Assembly: GCA_012295275.1 (NCBI GenBank) | Contig: CM022667.1 | Location: 5,946,994-6,010,993, forward strand | Length of the DNA stretch: 64,000 nucleotides | Direction of reading: 5' to 3' | Source: Chrysomallon squamiferum | Taxonomy: Eukaryota; Mollusca; Gastropoda; Neomphalida; Peltospiridae | Shown here: positions 47,770 through 60,000 of the stretch, piece by piece | How positions within the stretch are numbered: position 1 is the first letter of the stretch | Layout: each line of letters begins with the position of its first letter | Made by a program: the position numbers and the translations under genes | Notes under the pieces: model-generated | Databases searched by the model: none | The model's input: only the letters and a program-made list of their open reading frames with translations | Told to the model about the DNA's origin: nothing

Positions 47770-49614
47770 GTAAGTATAATTCAATAATGCTACTTTGTAG
47801 AACATTATCTGGTTTCAAACAAACATTTAACCAAATCTGAGAAATATGATTTCAGTTCTACATATTTAGAAGAAATGTTTATCAGAATTGTGAATTGATG
47901 TGTTTAAAACAAATATTTGAATTAAGCAGTTTTGTTAATTTCACAAATTTATGTATTAGTTATGTCTGAGATCAGAAAAAAACTGTTTTAATGTTTTTGT
48001 GTGTATATGTATTTACTAAAAAAATACAGTTATTATTTTATAAGATATAGTATTCATCTATGCATGTATATATGTAAATGTTTTTCATAGAAATGCTCGA
48101 AACTCCATATAATAGTACTTTATAATCAATTCTGTATATCACCATTTGTCAGCCATGTAACAAACCATCACAAATATGAATTTCAAAGTGATAAATCATG
48201 CTGAAATTTACACTTGGTGCATGATGTGTGCTACACTCTCTTTGCCAGTCTAATTTATTTTCATATCAGCTATACCTTCATCTTTTCTCCCCTCTCCTGT
48301 TCTTTTTTTTCCCTTTGCTTTAAAATTACTCACTTTGCATTGCCTTTTTGGTCCTTAGTTACAAATGAATTACACACAGAAATGGAATCATTTTTAGAAC
48401 TGATGCAAACTGACATTCATATGCATGTGTATGATGTTTATAAATTAAGGAAGTCTATTTACATATTGACTGTGTATTGACTATTTACATATGGACATAT
48501 TTATGTATTTATATATGTAAAACAAGTATTTGAACTTAGTAGCTTTGTCAATTTCACAAACTTGCTGTGTCAGAAATAAGAAGGAAAACATAAGAAGAAT
48601 TTTTAATTTTGAAGTATTCATGTATTATGTATGTATGTATGTATGTGTGTGTGTTTGTATATATATATATACATAGATCACATTAATTTCTACTTTAGAT
48701 GGACCAGACAGAGTAAAAGTAAACGTGAGTTCTGCACTGACAGTACAGGAAGGTGATGATGTGGCTGTGTTGTGTGAAGCAGATTGTCGTACATCTTGTT
48801 CTTTCACGTGGAAGTTTAAAACTCACACAAAGTCTACAAGTGCTGTGTTGACTTTAAATGATGTAGACAAGTCACAGGCTGGTGTCTACACGTGTACAGC
48901 TGTCAACAAAAACACAAACAAATCAAATTACACAACACTTACACTGGATGTCCTGTGTGAGTTTATTTTATTAATTAATAACTTTAATTTCATTCATTAA
49001 TACTGCTTTTATTAGGATGAGAAAAGTCTAACCACACTGTTATAATCATGCCAGTGTAAAAGAAAAATAACATTAATATTGTGGACGTGTTTGTGCCTGT
49101 GTGTGTGTGTGATATAGTTAAGTTCTATTCATTTTTCAATGCAGTCTTTTGTGTTTATTTCGTATGAAAAATATTTTCAAGTAATTTTGCTATGGTGGCT
49201 GGAACACAAGACAGAATAATTATTTTATTTAGTTGATTTTTTTTTTGTTTGTTTAAGAAGAAAGAAACAGAAACAAACAAACAAACAAAAAGAAAAAAAC
49301 AAGAACAACTTATAAATATAAAAAATGTATGAAAAGGTTTCTCTTTTCCTAAACTCACAATGTGTCTTTCAGTTAAAATCTGTGAAAGTTATATATTTAG
49401 TTAAAATTCATTGAATTTATAATTCCAAATATTACATTAGAAGTTAGATTTTCTATCAATCCCCATAAATGTGTCTCTGTGTGGATGATATGGTTTTAAA
49501 CTTAACATATTATTATTAGTTAGTCATAATTTTTTTACCTATTCATTATTAATTTAAATAGTAATAATAACCTGTCTACAATATATTTTTCTATGAATTT
49601 AACTTATATTATAG

Positions 49615-49895
49615 ATCAGACTTCAATAACTTCTTTCACTTTAAACTCAAAGTCTACAAAGATAACAGTTGATGAACTGACTCCTATGTCTCTGAGATGT
49701 GAAGTTGACAGTAATCCAGCATCTCACATCAAACTGTTAAACAACTCACACATTCTACGTGAAGTGAAAAACTCCAAGTCAGTGGAGTACAGCTGGAATG
49801 AAGCTGGATGTCTGGATACAGGATTTTATGTATTTGTGAAGCAGGAAACAACATCAAGTCTGATGTCAGTCAAAGTGTGCAGCTTCATGTTTCAT
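49615..49895 (+). pseudogene. Gene 5 domain D exon with a frameshift
   Basis: The exon follows the gene 4 D exon closely until TGFY near 49829, where ATACTTGT has become ATGTATTTGT, a gain of 2 nt. The YTCEAGNN motif, and so the F-strand Cys, is lost and the frame does not recover before the donor. Confidence 0.85.
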
Positions 49896-50393
49896 GTATG
49901 TAATGTTGTAATATAATTTGTACTAGTTTAATAATATTGAAAGATATCAACGAAAATATGGGTCATTCTATGTCACATTAAGTTGAAATCTGATCTGAAA
50001 TGCTACATTGAAAAGAAGTAAAAAATGAATGGGTGTTATTCGTTTATTTTATTTTTTTTGAATTTTTTTTTTAGTAATCTTTTTTTATTATTATTATTCA
50101 TAATGAAATAATAAGAAAGTACACTCCACATAATATTTTTGTAATTTAAATCAGCTCCATTTTAATTAATAAAATATTAAAATGAAAATACTTTGTTATT
50201 TTGAAATCATCTTTATTGTTATTTAAAAAAAAGAGTAAAATATCAATAAGTACATCAAAAAAAAATGTCATTGTTATGTCTTGCTATTTTATATGATAAA
50301 TTACTGCTATAATAGAGTTAAATTTGTATAAGCAAATATTTGTCTCAATACGGTCCTTATTGATAACAGTAATCACTAGTTTCACTTTTTCAG

Positions 50394-50704
50394 GTTCACC
50401 AAGACTGGATCATGGAGTTTCATTACAGGACAAATTTGCTGCTGTAGAAGGTGGAAATGTAACTCTCCACATTTCTGTGATTGCCAATCCAGTTCCAACA
50501 TTTACCTGGTATAAACTCACAGATGTAAACAATAAAAGTCTTGGATCTACACAACCTGTAAACACTACAAATGTGTCTGCTGTAGGTGAATATAAACTGA
50601 CAAATGTCAAACAAGAAGATTTTGGAATCTATCAGGTTGTTGTGTCAAATGGAGGTTCCAGGAAGGATATTGTCTTTAATTTATCTCATTTCTCAGTCAA
50701 ATAC
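50394..50704 (+). pseudogene. Gene 5 domain E exon with lost splice donor
   Basis: The domain reads normally to VFNLS. Then a 5-nt insertion and the change of AGGTAAAAAT to ACAAAAAAAAT remove the donor used in gene 4. Read-through goes into intron sequence. Confidence 0.85.
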
Positions 50705-51479
50705 AAAAAAAATAGAGTTGGAATGAAAAATATCTATCCCACACACACACCTATTATCTACTTAGACTTACTGTTACAGTTTCAGATGTTTTCATTTATT
50801 ATTATGTGCTGAAATATAGCAACGTTTGTGTCTGAAATATTTAGCTGTTTTTTTTTGATCATTATGTATATCCTTATTTGAAAATAGGCAGATAGATAGA
50901 TATTGCATAATATCGATAGTGCTTAAACAAAACTGATTGTTCACTAGTTTCTGTTTCTAACTATTTTGTTACGTTCTAAACTTCGAAGGTCCTCCAACTG
51001 TTCCCTCTGATGTGAGAACTTGGATCACTGGTCCACATTCAGTGTCAGTGTCTTGGACAGAAGAATTCAATGGAGGATCACAACAAACATTTCTTGTACA
51101 GTATCGAGCAGACACAACATCTGAGTGGACAAATCTCACTGAACAGTTTGGTGAAAAAGGTCTTCACACAAATCACACAGCAGAGATTTCTAGTTTACAA
51201 CCAAACACCAGATATCTGATTCGAATTTTAGCTTTTAATGAATTTGGATTCAAAATCTCAACGAATGAACAGCATCTTATAATCTATGGTAAGAAAGCAA
51301 CAACGTGAATTTATGTTTTCTAACTGATTCGTGCAACTATGAATCTTCATTTACAAAGTTATTAATGTAGAACACGAATAAACAACTATACTGGAGAGTT
51401 TAAAAATGCCCTTCTTGTTATCATAGTAAATCTCAGCTAACACAGTATATATATAATTTTAATATATTTTTGTATCTGT

Positions 51480-51548
51480 CTATATATATCTATATATATA
51501 TTTGTCATATATATATTCACACACACACATATATATATACACAGATAA

Positions 51549-51587
<39 letters not shown>

Positions 51588-51592
51588 TAAAC

Positions 51593-51631
<39 letters not shown>

Positions 51632-51632
51632 A
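51480..51632. repeat. TA/CA dinucleotide repeats in gene 5 F-TM intron
   Basis: Alternating (TA)n and (CA)n tracts, longer than the mirror tract in gene 4. Confidence 0.88.
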
Positions 51633-52990
51633 CCACAGATTAATAGACAGATAAATTAAAAATGTATTATCTGAAACCAACTTGCTGTATATTTTATAAG
51701 ATATTTACACGTTCTTTTTCATTTATTTAATCTTCAGAATTTTCGCAAGAAAAAGTCGGTTTACTAGGAACAGGAATTGGTATTGGAATTGGAATATTAC
51801 TGGGAATAGAACTTTTCATTGGGGCAATCGTTTTCTTTTTCTGCTGGAAGAGAAAAGGTAAACTTTACAAGGAAACTGAAAACATTATTTTACAAATAAT
51901 GAATACTGTGCTTTGCTTCGTTCTCTCAACTTTTTTAATATTATAAATTCTGTTTGTCAAAACAAAGAAGTAACATTTATAAACAAATATTAATAAGGGT
52001 TATTTCGCATTTCTAATATTCTGAATATTTATTTTTTATTTTAGAAAAGTCTAAGAGTGAGAACACGTACACATCAAGGTAAGCTATGAAAATTTAAGGA
52101 AGAAATAGAAAAACAATGTGTCAGTCGTTTTCGTTTTAACTGAAAAATAGATATTATGCTAATTAGTCAAAAGGGTATTTGGAAAAGAAAAGAAATTATT
52201 ACGGACGAAAAACTATACACACGTAGGTATTCATGCACGTACACACACACAGATGTGAAATAGATTAAATAAACCAAAATTCAATAATTCTCGAGTTCTC
52301 TATGTTTTGTTTGTTTCAGACAGTTTAACACTGGAGTACAGGAATCATCTCTGTATGACGATCTTCAACAAAGTCAAGGTCAGTATATAAATACAAAGTG
52401 TAAAAGATTCAAGAGTTTCTGTGATGCTGCCTGTTAAATACAAAGTGTAAAAGATTAAAGAGTTTCTGTGATGCTGCTTGTTAAATCAGAAACATGCTGT
52501 GTGTCTGCTTTCTTTGTTTTCAGAATAACTGAGAGATACCTAAAGTTCAAAATCTTATTTTATTGTTCTAATATTAAATAACTAACATATAAAGGATTTG
52601 ATCAGGAATTGTGGTAGAGAATAAAGGGATAAATCTACAACAAAAAATAAATTAAAAATAATAATAAACATAAATATTTACACTTCATTTGTTTTTATGA
52701 TTTAGCTGATATTTTTAAAATGAAGGAAAATGATCAGTAGAAGTATACATTGTTTAAGTTTTATATTAACATTTATTGTTTTTAATTTGCTTATGAAATG
52801 TAATTTGTGAGAATTAAAAAGGAACAACAAGCAAACAGAATAAAATAACACAACAGATAAGTTATTATTTTAAATATTATTAGTGATCTCAAGTACAGCG
52901 AGAACAAACTGTGTTACTTATTGTTTTAGTTTTTTATACTACTAGTTTAATTATATTCTGTGTGACTGTATAATCAAGACTATTTTTCAG

Positions 52991-53100
52991 ATACTGACAG
53001 AAACACAGATACTACAAACAATTACTCATCACTGGAAGCTAGCAAGGACTCACCATACTCAGTACTCACTGTCTATGAAAACTCACAAGTAACAGGTTGA
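52991..53100 (+). CDS. Gene 5 last exon (J): ITAM-like tail
   Basis: 110 nt, intact. NNYSSLEASKDSPYSVL then TVYENSQVTG and TGA. It is still conserved although upstream exons are damaged. Confidence 0.85.
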
Positions 53101-53262
53101 ATTCACATGTTTTGTTTGAGTCTTGTATTTCATATTAGTTTATTTAAAGAACAGTGATGTGAATGACACTGAACTAATGTCTGACATTTGAGGATATTTT
53201 CGGATTAAGTAACATCTATAGAAATACCTGAATTGTACACATGTTTGACTCTGTGCCTGGTT

Positions 53263-53269
<7 letters not shown>

Positions 53270-53348
<79 letters not shown>

Positions 53349-53349
53349 T
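53270..53349. repeat. (GA)n microsatellite
   Basis: About 78 bp, against about 52 bp in the mirror arm. Confidence 0.95.
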
Positions 53350-54987
53350 TATACAGAAATATATGAGTAAAACGGCTTTATTATGTAATTTCAAATGAAG
53401 AGAATCTTTATGTATCGCGTTTTGTTTTGTTATTACTATGTAGATTCACAAACCCTATTACAGTATTATAATAATTGACAGAACAGTGTGTGATAGAAAT
53501 AATAATAACAAAATAACAGTGTAATAAAAACAGAAAAATAAACGAAAATAATCTAACTAAATAAATAAATGAATTTTTCTTTTTACATTTCACTTCATGA
53601 TCTTCTCTGTGATCTTTCATGTACAATGAAAGAGGAAAAAAATGAATGATTTCATATGTAATCTGTAAGAGAAATACTTTTAATTTCTTATTTTGATCTG
53701 AATAGTAATATGTATTTTAAAAGCATAAATACCATATCAACTAATTATCACTATTTGATAAATATAGATATGCTGACGTTAAAATAAAAATAAAAAACTT
53801 AATGTGCATAGTAATTAATCAACAGAACAGAATATGCTGATTAATTACTTGTCTAAATATTCAGTTTATATCATAATTCATTTCCGTTTTTACTTAAGAA
53901 TTCCTATTATTATTATAATAATTTAAAAAGTTCAATTAAAATTTGTGAGGAATTATAAGAGAAATGGGTAAAATTAGATCACGTAGTAAACCTGACTTTC
54001 ACACTGGCTATAAATTAGGAAATTGTAACAGAGGAAAGTTGGCATGATGTTTTACAAAATCACAAACAGATTACAAAGTAACCCTACTGCACTACTTCTC
54101 CACTTAATAAATTATGTACAGTGTGTTCTTGTACTGATTACTTAACAGTTTGCTTTAGCTTTGACTTATAACTATGTTGTAAACAAATAAATCTGATTTA
54201 GAAAACATTACGTTATTCGCAAACTAGGCAGTCGAGAAGGGCTCTGATTCCATCGACAGTTTTGAAAAAATAAATTCAATTTAACTGAGGGTAGGTTTTC
54301 ATTCTGGTTTATTTCAAGCAAGAACAAATAATCGGGTTGTTTATATCTGGCCGAAACTCCAGGTTCACAAGAACAAACAAAACTAGTGAGTGAAAATCGA
54401 GCGTACACCAAACTTTCAGGAGTGTTTTTTATAGGTCAGAATTTTGTTTATAGAATCTCGCATATACGAAACTTTCAGTTTGCTGCGAAAACCAAACTGA
54501 GGGCGGTAACTGCTTATTTTAATGGTATAAACAAGGAAAACAATGTCTTGTGTGGGGTATGTAAATATCTGTCATAGAAATATCTTACCTCTAGAGATCG
54601 CATAGGACGTTGAAAATAAATTGTTTTACAAATATTGTCTGGTACATATCAAGTGGCAATAATTTAAATGTGGAACACGCGAGTGTGGTCTGCACAGGAC
54701 GAGTTCTGTTGTGTTAATGTTTGTGTATTTATAGTAGTCTGCTGTCACTCGTAGATATTTTCTTATCACCTCAGTGGTTACAACTATTTAGAAGTAATAA
54801 TTATTTACAGCGCTGTGCATCGTGGAACAAAAGTGTGCAGTAACAACAGCAAAACAGAATAGTAGATGAAAAAAATCTAAAACCGAAACGAGATTAACAT
54901 CTGAACGGGTGCGACTCAGTTGTTTAATTTACTTCCTGGAACCCGGCAAAAAACGTTTGTGAGTCTCTTGTTTTTTTTAATGTGTTA

Positions 54988-55190
54988 TAGCAACAAATAG
55001 ATTTATTATTGTTTTTACTTAATTAAGCAGTTGAAATATCAACAAATAGATTTGTTATTGTTTTTACTTCATTAAGCAGTTGAAATAACAACAAATAGAT
55101 TTGTTATTGTTTTTACTTCATTAAGCAGTTGAAATATCAACAAATAGATTTATTATTGTTTTTACTTCTGTAAACAATTGAATTTTTATA
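54988..55190. repeat. 51-bp tandem repeat, about four units
   Basis: The unit contains AACAAATAGATTTGTTATTG, then TTTTTACTTCATTAAGCAG and TTGAAAT. The mirror region at 34610-34715 has only about two units. Confidence 0.85.
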
Positions 55191-55942
55191 CCATTTAGTT
55201 TGAAGAGTTCTCTGGAGACTTTTTGTTGTGGGGGGGGGGTTTCCTTGTTGAATATGACAGGCAGAAACGCGTTCAGAGGTAACAAGTTATGTAGGTCAGT
55301 GTTACTCTGTTCTATATTTAGAAAGTGTTTGTTCAAATGTGACTGACAGTAAACAGTTACTTAAAAGGAATATCTGCATCTTGAATAATTTATCATAATA
55401 CTTTGGAGTTAACCGGTGTATGAAGTTCAGGTATCGCTAATCTCATGTTCTTTAAAATATCTGAACAGGAGTAAATGTTAAAACGATAAACCACTAAAGA
55501 GATATTAATTTTCTAATTCGTATTCTACAAATATGATACTGAGTGTACTAACAAATATTTGAATAAATCGTGGTCTATTATAAACTATTATAAATTTTCT
55601 TAAATTTCAGATAGTAGTGTTAGTTTATTTATTTACTTCTTGTTTACTTACAATTGTTATGGGTCAATGAGTCCATGAAACTTAGGTAAACCTAATATCA
55701 TGTCTGTTTTCATTATCGTAACAGGAGTAAAGGTAAAAAAGATAACCCAGTAAAGAGATAGTAGTTTTCTAACATGTATTCTATGAGTGCGATACTGGGT
55801 GAGCTAAAAATATTTGAATAAATCTTGATCTGCGATAGAATATAAGTATAAAGTTCTTGTTTAAATTTCAGATAGTACTATTAGTTTATTTATTTACTTC
55901 TTGTTTACTTACAAGTTATTATCTGTTTGTTTTCAGGTTGCA

Positions 55943-57003
55943 ATGTTTCTCAGAGTCTTCAGTGGAGTTATCCTCGTCATTTCTCTCGTAAGTGTGAAAG
56001 GTAAAATCTCTAACACACAGACAAACATCTACAACTTCAAGTGTTAAAATGTTTCTGCAGAAAAAATATATTTAAAAAATCTACGAAAATTAGATTAATA
56101 TCTTTAACAAGTGAGAAAGCAGAATTATCAAACAAACTATGTACTTTCAAAATTTACTTATTTTGATTTCAAATAATAAATAACAACATATATTAACTAG
56201 TTTACACCTGATATTTAATAATAATTACAGGCGAGACTACTACAACACTTGACTGTATGTACAACAAGTACACAGTATGTAAAATAACTGTAATACTAAA
56301 AATAATAGATATAGCTGGTATTTAATAATAATTACAGGCGAGACTACTACAATACTTGACTGTATGTACAACAAGTACACAGTATGTAAAATAACTGTAA
56401 TACTAAAAATAATAGATATACCTGATATTTAATAATAATTACAGGTGAGACTACTACAACACTTGACTGTATGTACAACAAGTACTCAGAATGTAAAATA
56501 ACTGTAATATTAAAATAATAGATATACCTGATATTTAATAATAATTACAGGTGAGGCTACTACAACACTTGAGTGTATGGGTGGTGGACAACAAGGACAG
56601 AGTACACAGTTGGTGTGTAAAATAACTGGTTCAGTCAGAAAAGGAATAAGCTTCATAGCACCAGGAGGAACACAAGTTGTACAGTGTAACAGACAAAACA
56701 CTCGGTGTGTAGGACAACCTGGTTACTCTGCTGTTGTTGACTCACAAACACAGATAACTCTAACTATTCAGTCTTTCACTGATACAGATGTTGGAACATG
56801 GAAATGTCAGGATGGAGGAGACGGAATTCCATCAACTTGTGACAAAACTAAAATATGTGAGTTGTTCCGTCCACCGGTCATTATTTATGTAGTATTATAT
56901 CTTCTGTATGACTTTTGTATTGTCAACATTACATTCTAGAAATACTTGAAATCTTCAATTAAAGGGAATTGCTGTATTTTCAGTGAAACAGAATAGTTTC
57001 ATT

Positions 57004-57034
<31 letters not shown>

Positions 57035-60000
57035 TTCTTTTAATTTAGTGTTTTCATACATGTGAGTTGAGACTTGCTTTCATTTCTTTCTTTTTTTTTT
57101 TTGTTTGTTTGTGGTGGGAGGAGTGTTGTTATGATTTTGTTCTCTCATTTTTCTAATTGTATTAATTTATTTTTATTAGTTTGCTTTTATTGTAATAACT
57201 ATCTGCAAAAAGTTATATTAAAATAGATTTAAGTTCTTTTCATTTTCTGTATTGTAGGTTCATATAGCTTTCTTTTTTTTTTCTTTGTATTTTTTTTAAT
57301 GTAATTCGTCAATTAATCCAAAAAGATGAAATTAGATAAATATTATTTTGTATCACTGTTCAGTTATGGTAGCTGGTCTATTTCACATGAAATGGTATGT
57401 TGCTAGCTACATTTGTTTTAATTTAGATTTCTTTTTTGTAAAATGCATCAGCTGAAAAACAGAAAAAATGAAAACAACAAAACAAGATAAACATTATTTT
57501 ATATCATGACTTTCTGAAAGTAAATATTCTTGTCTTCTTTGGTTTAAGCAAGAGTTTATATGTAGTGATATATGATTTGCTAATCAGAAATGAATACAAA
57601 ATGAAAATGGTAAGGAAGGAAAAAACTGGTATGTACAACAAAAAAACAAAAACTAATACAATTGGAGATAAAACTGACAGAGACACCTGTTTCTGCTAAA
57701 TCTATATATAATAATGTCAGAATTAAATACTTTCATTGTTCATAATTGTAATACACAATCCACTTATCAACAGTTTCACTTTGGTGATTCCTAAATAATT
57801 GTACAGTAAAATGGACGCCACTGAAAAGCAGTAGGCTGATTGGAATAACTGTCTCACTATCTACATGAGTTAATCCACAGAAAGATTGTGATTTGTTTAA
57901 AATGTTTCATGAAATTCAAAATAAAAACCTCACTCACTTCCTAGAAGTGGAAACTGTTAATAAAATTGGCTGAATAATATTTATTTTACAGTAAATTTAT
58001 AATTTGAAGAAATGGATGAGAAGAAGAGAGGGAGAAATAAAAAGAGAATGGTTAAATCATTTGAAACATTTATCATTTGTAATTGTGTTGGACAAATAGT
58101 AATACCAGATGATAAGATTTTGATCACCAAATAATAAAATCCTTCTTTTCATTTCATTATTTTTTATTATTTTTTGTTTCAACTATTCTCTACAGATAGA
58201 TATGTAAATATGTTTTAGGCCAGATTAAAAAAAAACCCAGCTTACTGGAAATATTACCAACATTTGCAAGCCTTGTTAGTTAAAAGAGCAAATATAATAT
58301 CTGGTTATAATCCGGATTTCACTCTTTAATTTTTTTTTTTTTTTTTTTTTTTATTCATTCTTTTCATGCCTATTGTTTTCTTTTTTCTTACTTTTTTTTT
58401 TTTAATTATTAATTATTTAAAAAATAATATTACCGTAAGTTCAATAGTTCTAATCAGTAATTATAATTAATGTAGAGCTTAAACATAACCATTAAATAAT
58501 GCTGATTATAATACAATTAAAGAGAAACCAATTCTAAACTATCACAGCTATGAATTGCAATCAGAAAATTAGTGTATTCATGCCCAAAATCAGTACTGAT
58601 CTGACATTGTTATAGAATGTTCCTGTTTTAAACTGTCAAATGATAATCATCTTTTTGTCATTGCCTTTCACATTCAGATGGTCCAGACAGTGTCAGACTG
58701 AGTCCATCATCACCTGGTACAGTTGCAGAAGGTGACACACTGACAGTTACCTGTACTTCTCTCTGTAATCCTGCATGTTCCTATTCCTGGTCAATCAACA
58801 ATCAAATACGTTCTACAACTTCTCAGTTAACTCTGCCACACATCAGTAGACAACAGACAGGTGAAATATATAAATGTACAGCAAACAACCCGACTACATC
58901 AGTGAAAAAATCTAAACAGTTTCAACTCTATGTTTACTGTAAGTATAATTCAATAAATCTTCTTTGTAGAACATTATCTGTTTTCAAACAAACATTTAAC
59001 CAAATCTGAGAAATATGATTTCAGTCCTACATATTTAGAAGAAATGTTTATCAGAATTGTGAATTGATGTGTTTAGAACAAATATTTGAATTAAGCAGTT
59101 TTGTTAATTTCACAAATTTATGTATTAGTTATGTCTTAGATCGGAAAAAAGTGTTTTAATGTGTTTGTGTGTATATGTATTTACTAAAAAAATACAGTTA
59201 TTATTTTATAAGATATAGTATTCATCTATGCATGTATATATGTAAATGTTTTTCATAGAAATGCTCGAAACTCCATATAATAGTACTTTATAATCAATTC
59301 TGTATATCACCATTTGTCAGCCATGTAACAAACCATCACAAATATGAATTTCAAAGTGATAAATCATGCTGAAATTTACACTTGGTGCATGATGTGTGCT
59401 ACACTCTCTTTGCCAGTCTAATTTATTTTCATATCAGCTATACCTTCATCTTCTCTCCCCTTTCCTGTTCTTTTTTTCCCTTTGCTTTAAAATTACTCAC
59501 TTTGCATTGCCTTTTTGGTCCTTAGTTACAAATGAATTACACACAGAAATGGAATAATTTTTAGATCTGATGCAAACTGACATTCATATGCATGTGTATG
59601 ATGTTTATAAATTAAGGAACTCTATTTACATATTTACTGTGAATTCTGATTTACCGAACCGAGCTCCCCATTTTGAGGGGTTTTATGTGCGTGTATATGA
59701 TCCTGGGTGAAAGATCTTACACATACATATACAGAAAGGTGTATCCCTGTCAAAAGGCCATATGTGACATTACTTATTTATTTATTTGTTTTTATTGTTA
59801 TTTTTGATCAAAGTTCATTTATTGAAATTATGGTTATCTTAATTGAGATTAAACTTATTCCCAACGTTTTATTATTAATTTTCTTTAATAAAGAAAGAAA
59901 TGTTCTACTGAAGATAATAGATCATTTGTTACACAGAATGGAATTCACTGGCTATTTCTATATCCAATCCAGTGTCAGTGACTGGTCTGATGATAACAAT

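Larger units (their letters stand above)
41427..53100 (+). pseudogene. Gene 5: Ig/FN3 receptor copy with duplicated N-terminal exons and disabling lesions
   Basis: Exons: A' 41427-41680 (5' cut by gap), B 43508-43768, A'' 46235-46543, broken B 47533-47769, C 48699-48956, D 49615-49895, E 50394-about 50704, F 50989-51288, TM 51738-51857, H 52045-52078, I 52320-52378, J 52991-53100 with TGA. Lesions: the second B has deletions and a stop; D is 281 nt rather than 279 with a frameshift before its YTC motif; E has a 5-nt insertion and its donor is changed from GGTAAAAA to CAAAAAAA; the membrane-proximal Cys is Phe. H, I, J and FN3 are intact. The tail keeps YSSL-x7-YSVL, with Arg to Ser in the spacer. 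As assembled it cannot encode a full receptor. Assembly errors in D could mimic a frameshift, but the donor loss and the broken B are harder to explain that way. Confidence 0.65.
53101..55730. other. Intergenic region between genes 5 and 6
   Basis: It is the mirror of 34000-36524. It contains a (GA)n tract, a conserved less AT-rich block at about 54180-54960 with ACTTCCTGG (54931-54939), a 51-bp tandem repeat and the likely 5' non-coding exon of gene 6 (donor at 55732). No protein domain was recognised. Confidence 0.5.
33091..56860. repeat. Large inverted repeat, arms about 33.1-41.2 kb and 48.3-56.9 kb
   Basis: Mirror-paired coordinates sum to nearly a constant (about 89520-89755) from the left end of the gap through gene 4/gene 5 exons C to J, the intergenic DNA, and the SP exons of genes 3 and 6. 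Identity is very high over gene 4/gene 5 and lower over the intergenic flank. The arms are separated by about 7 kb that includes the gap. Confidence 0.85.
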
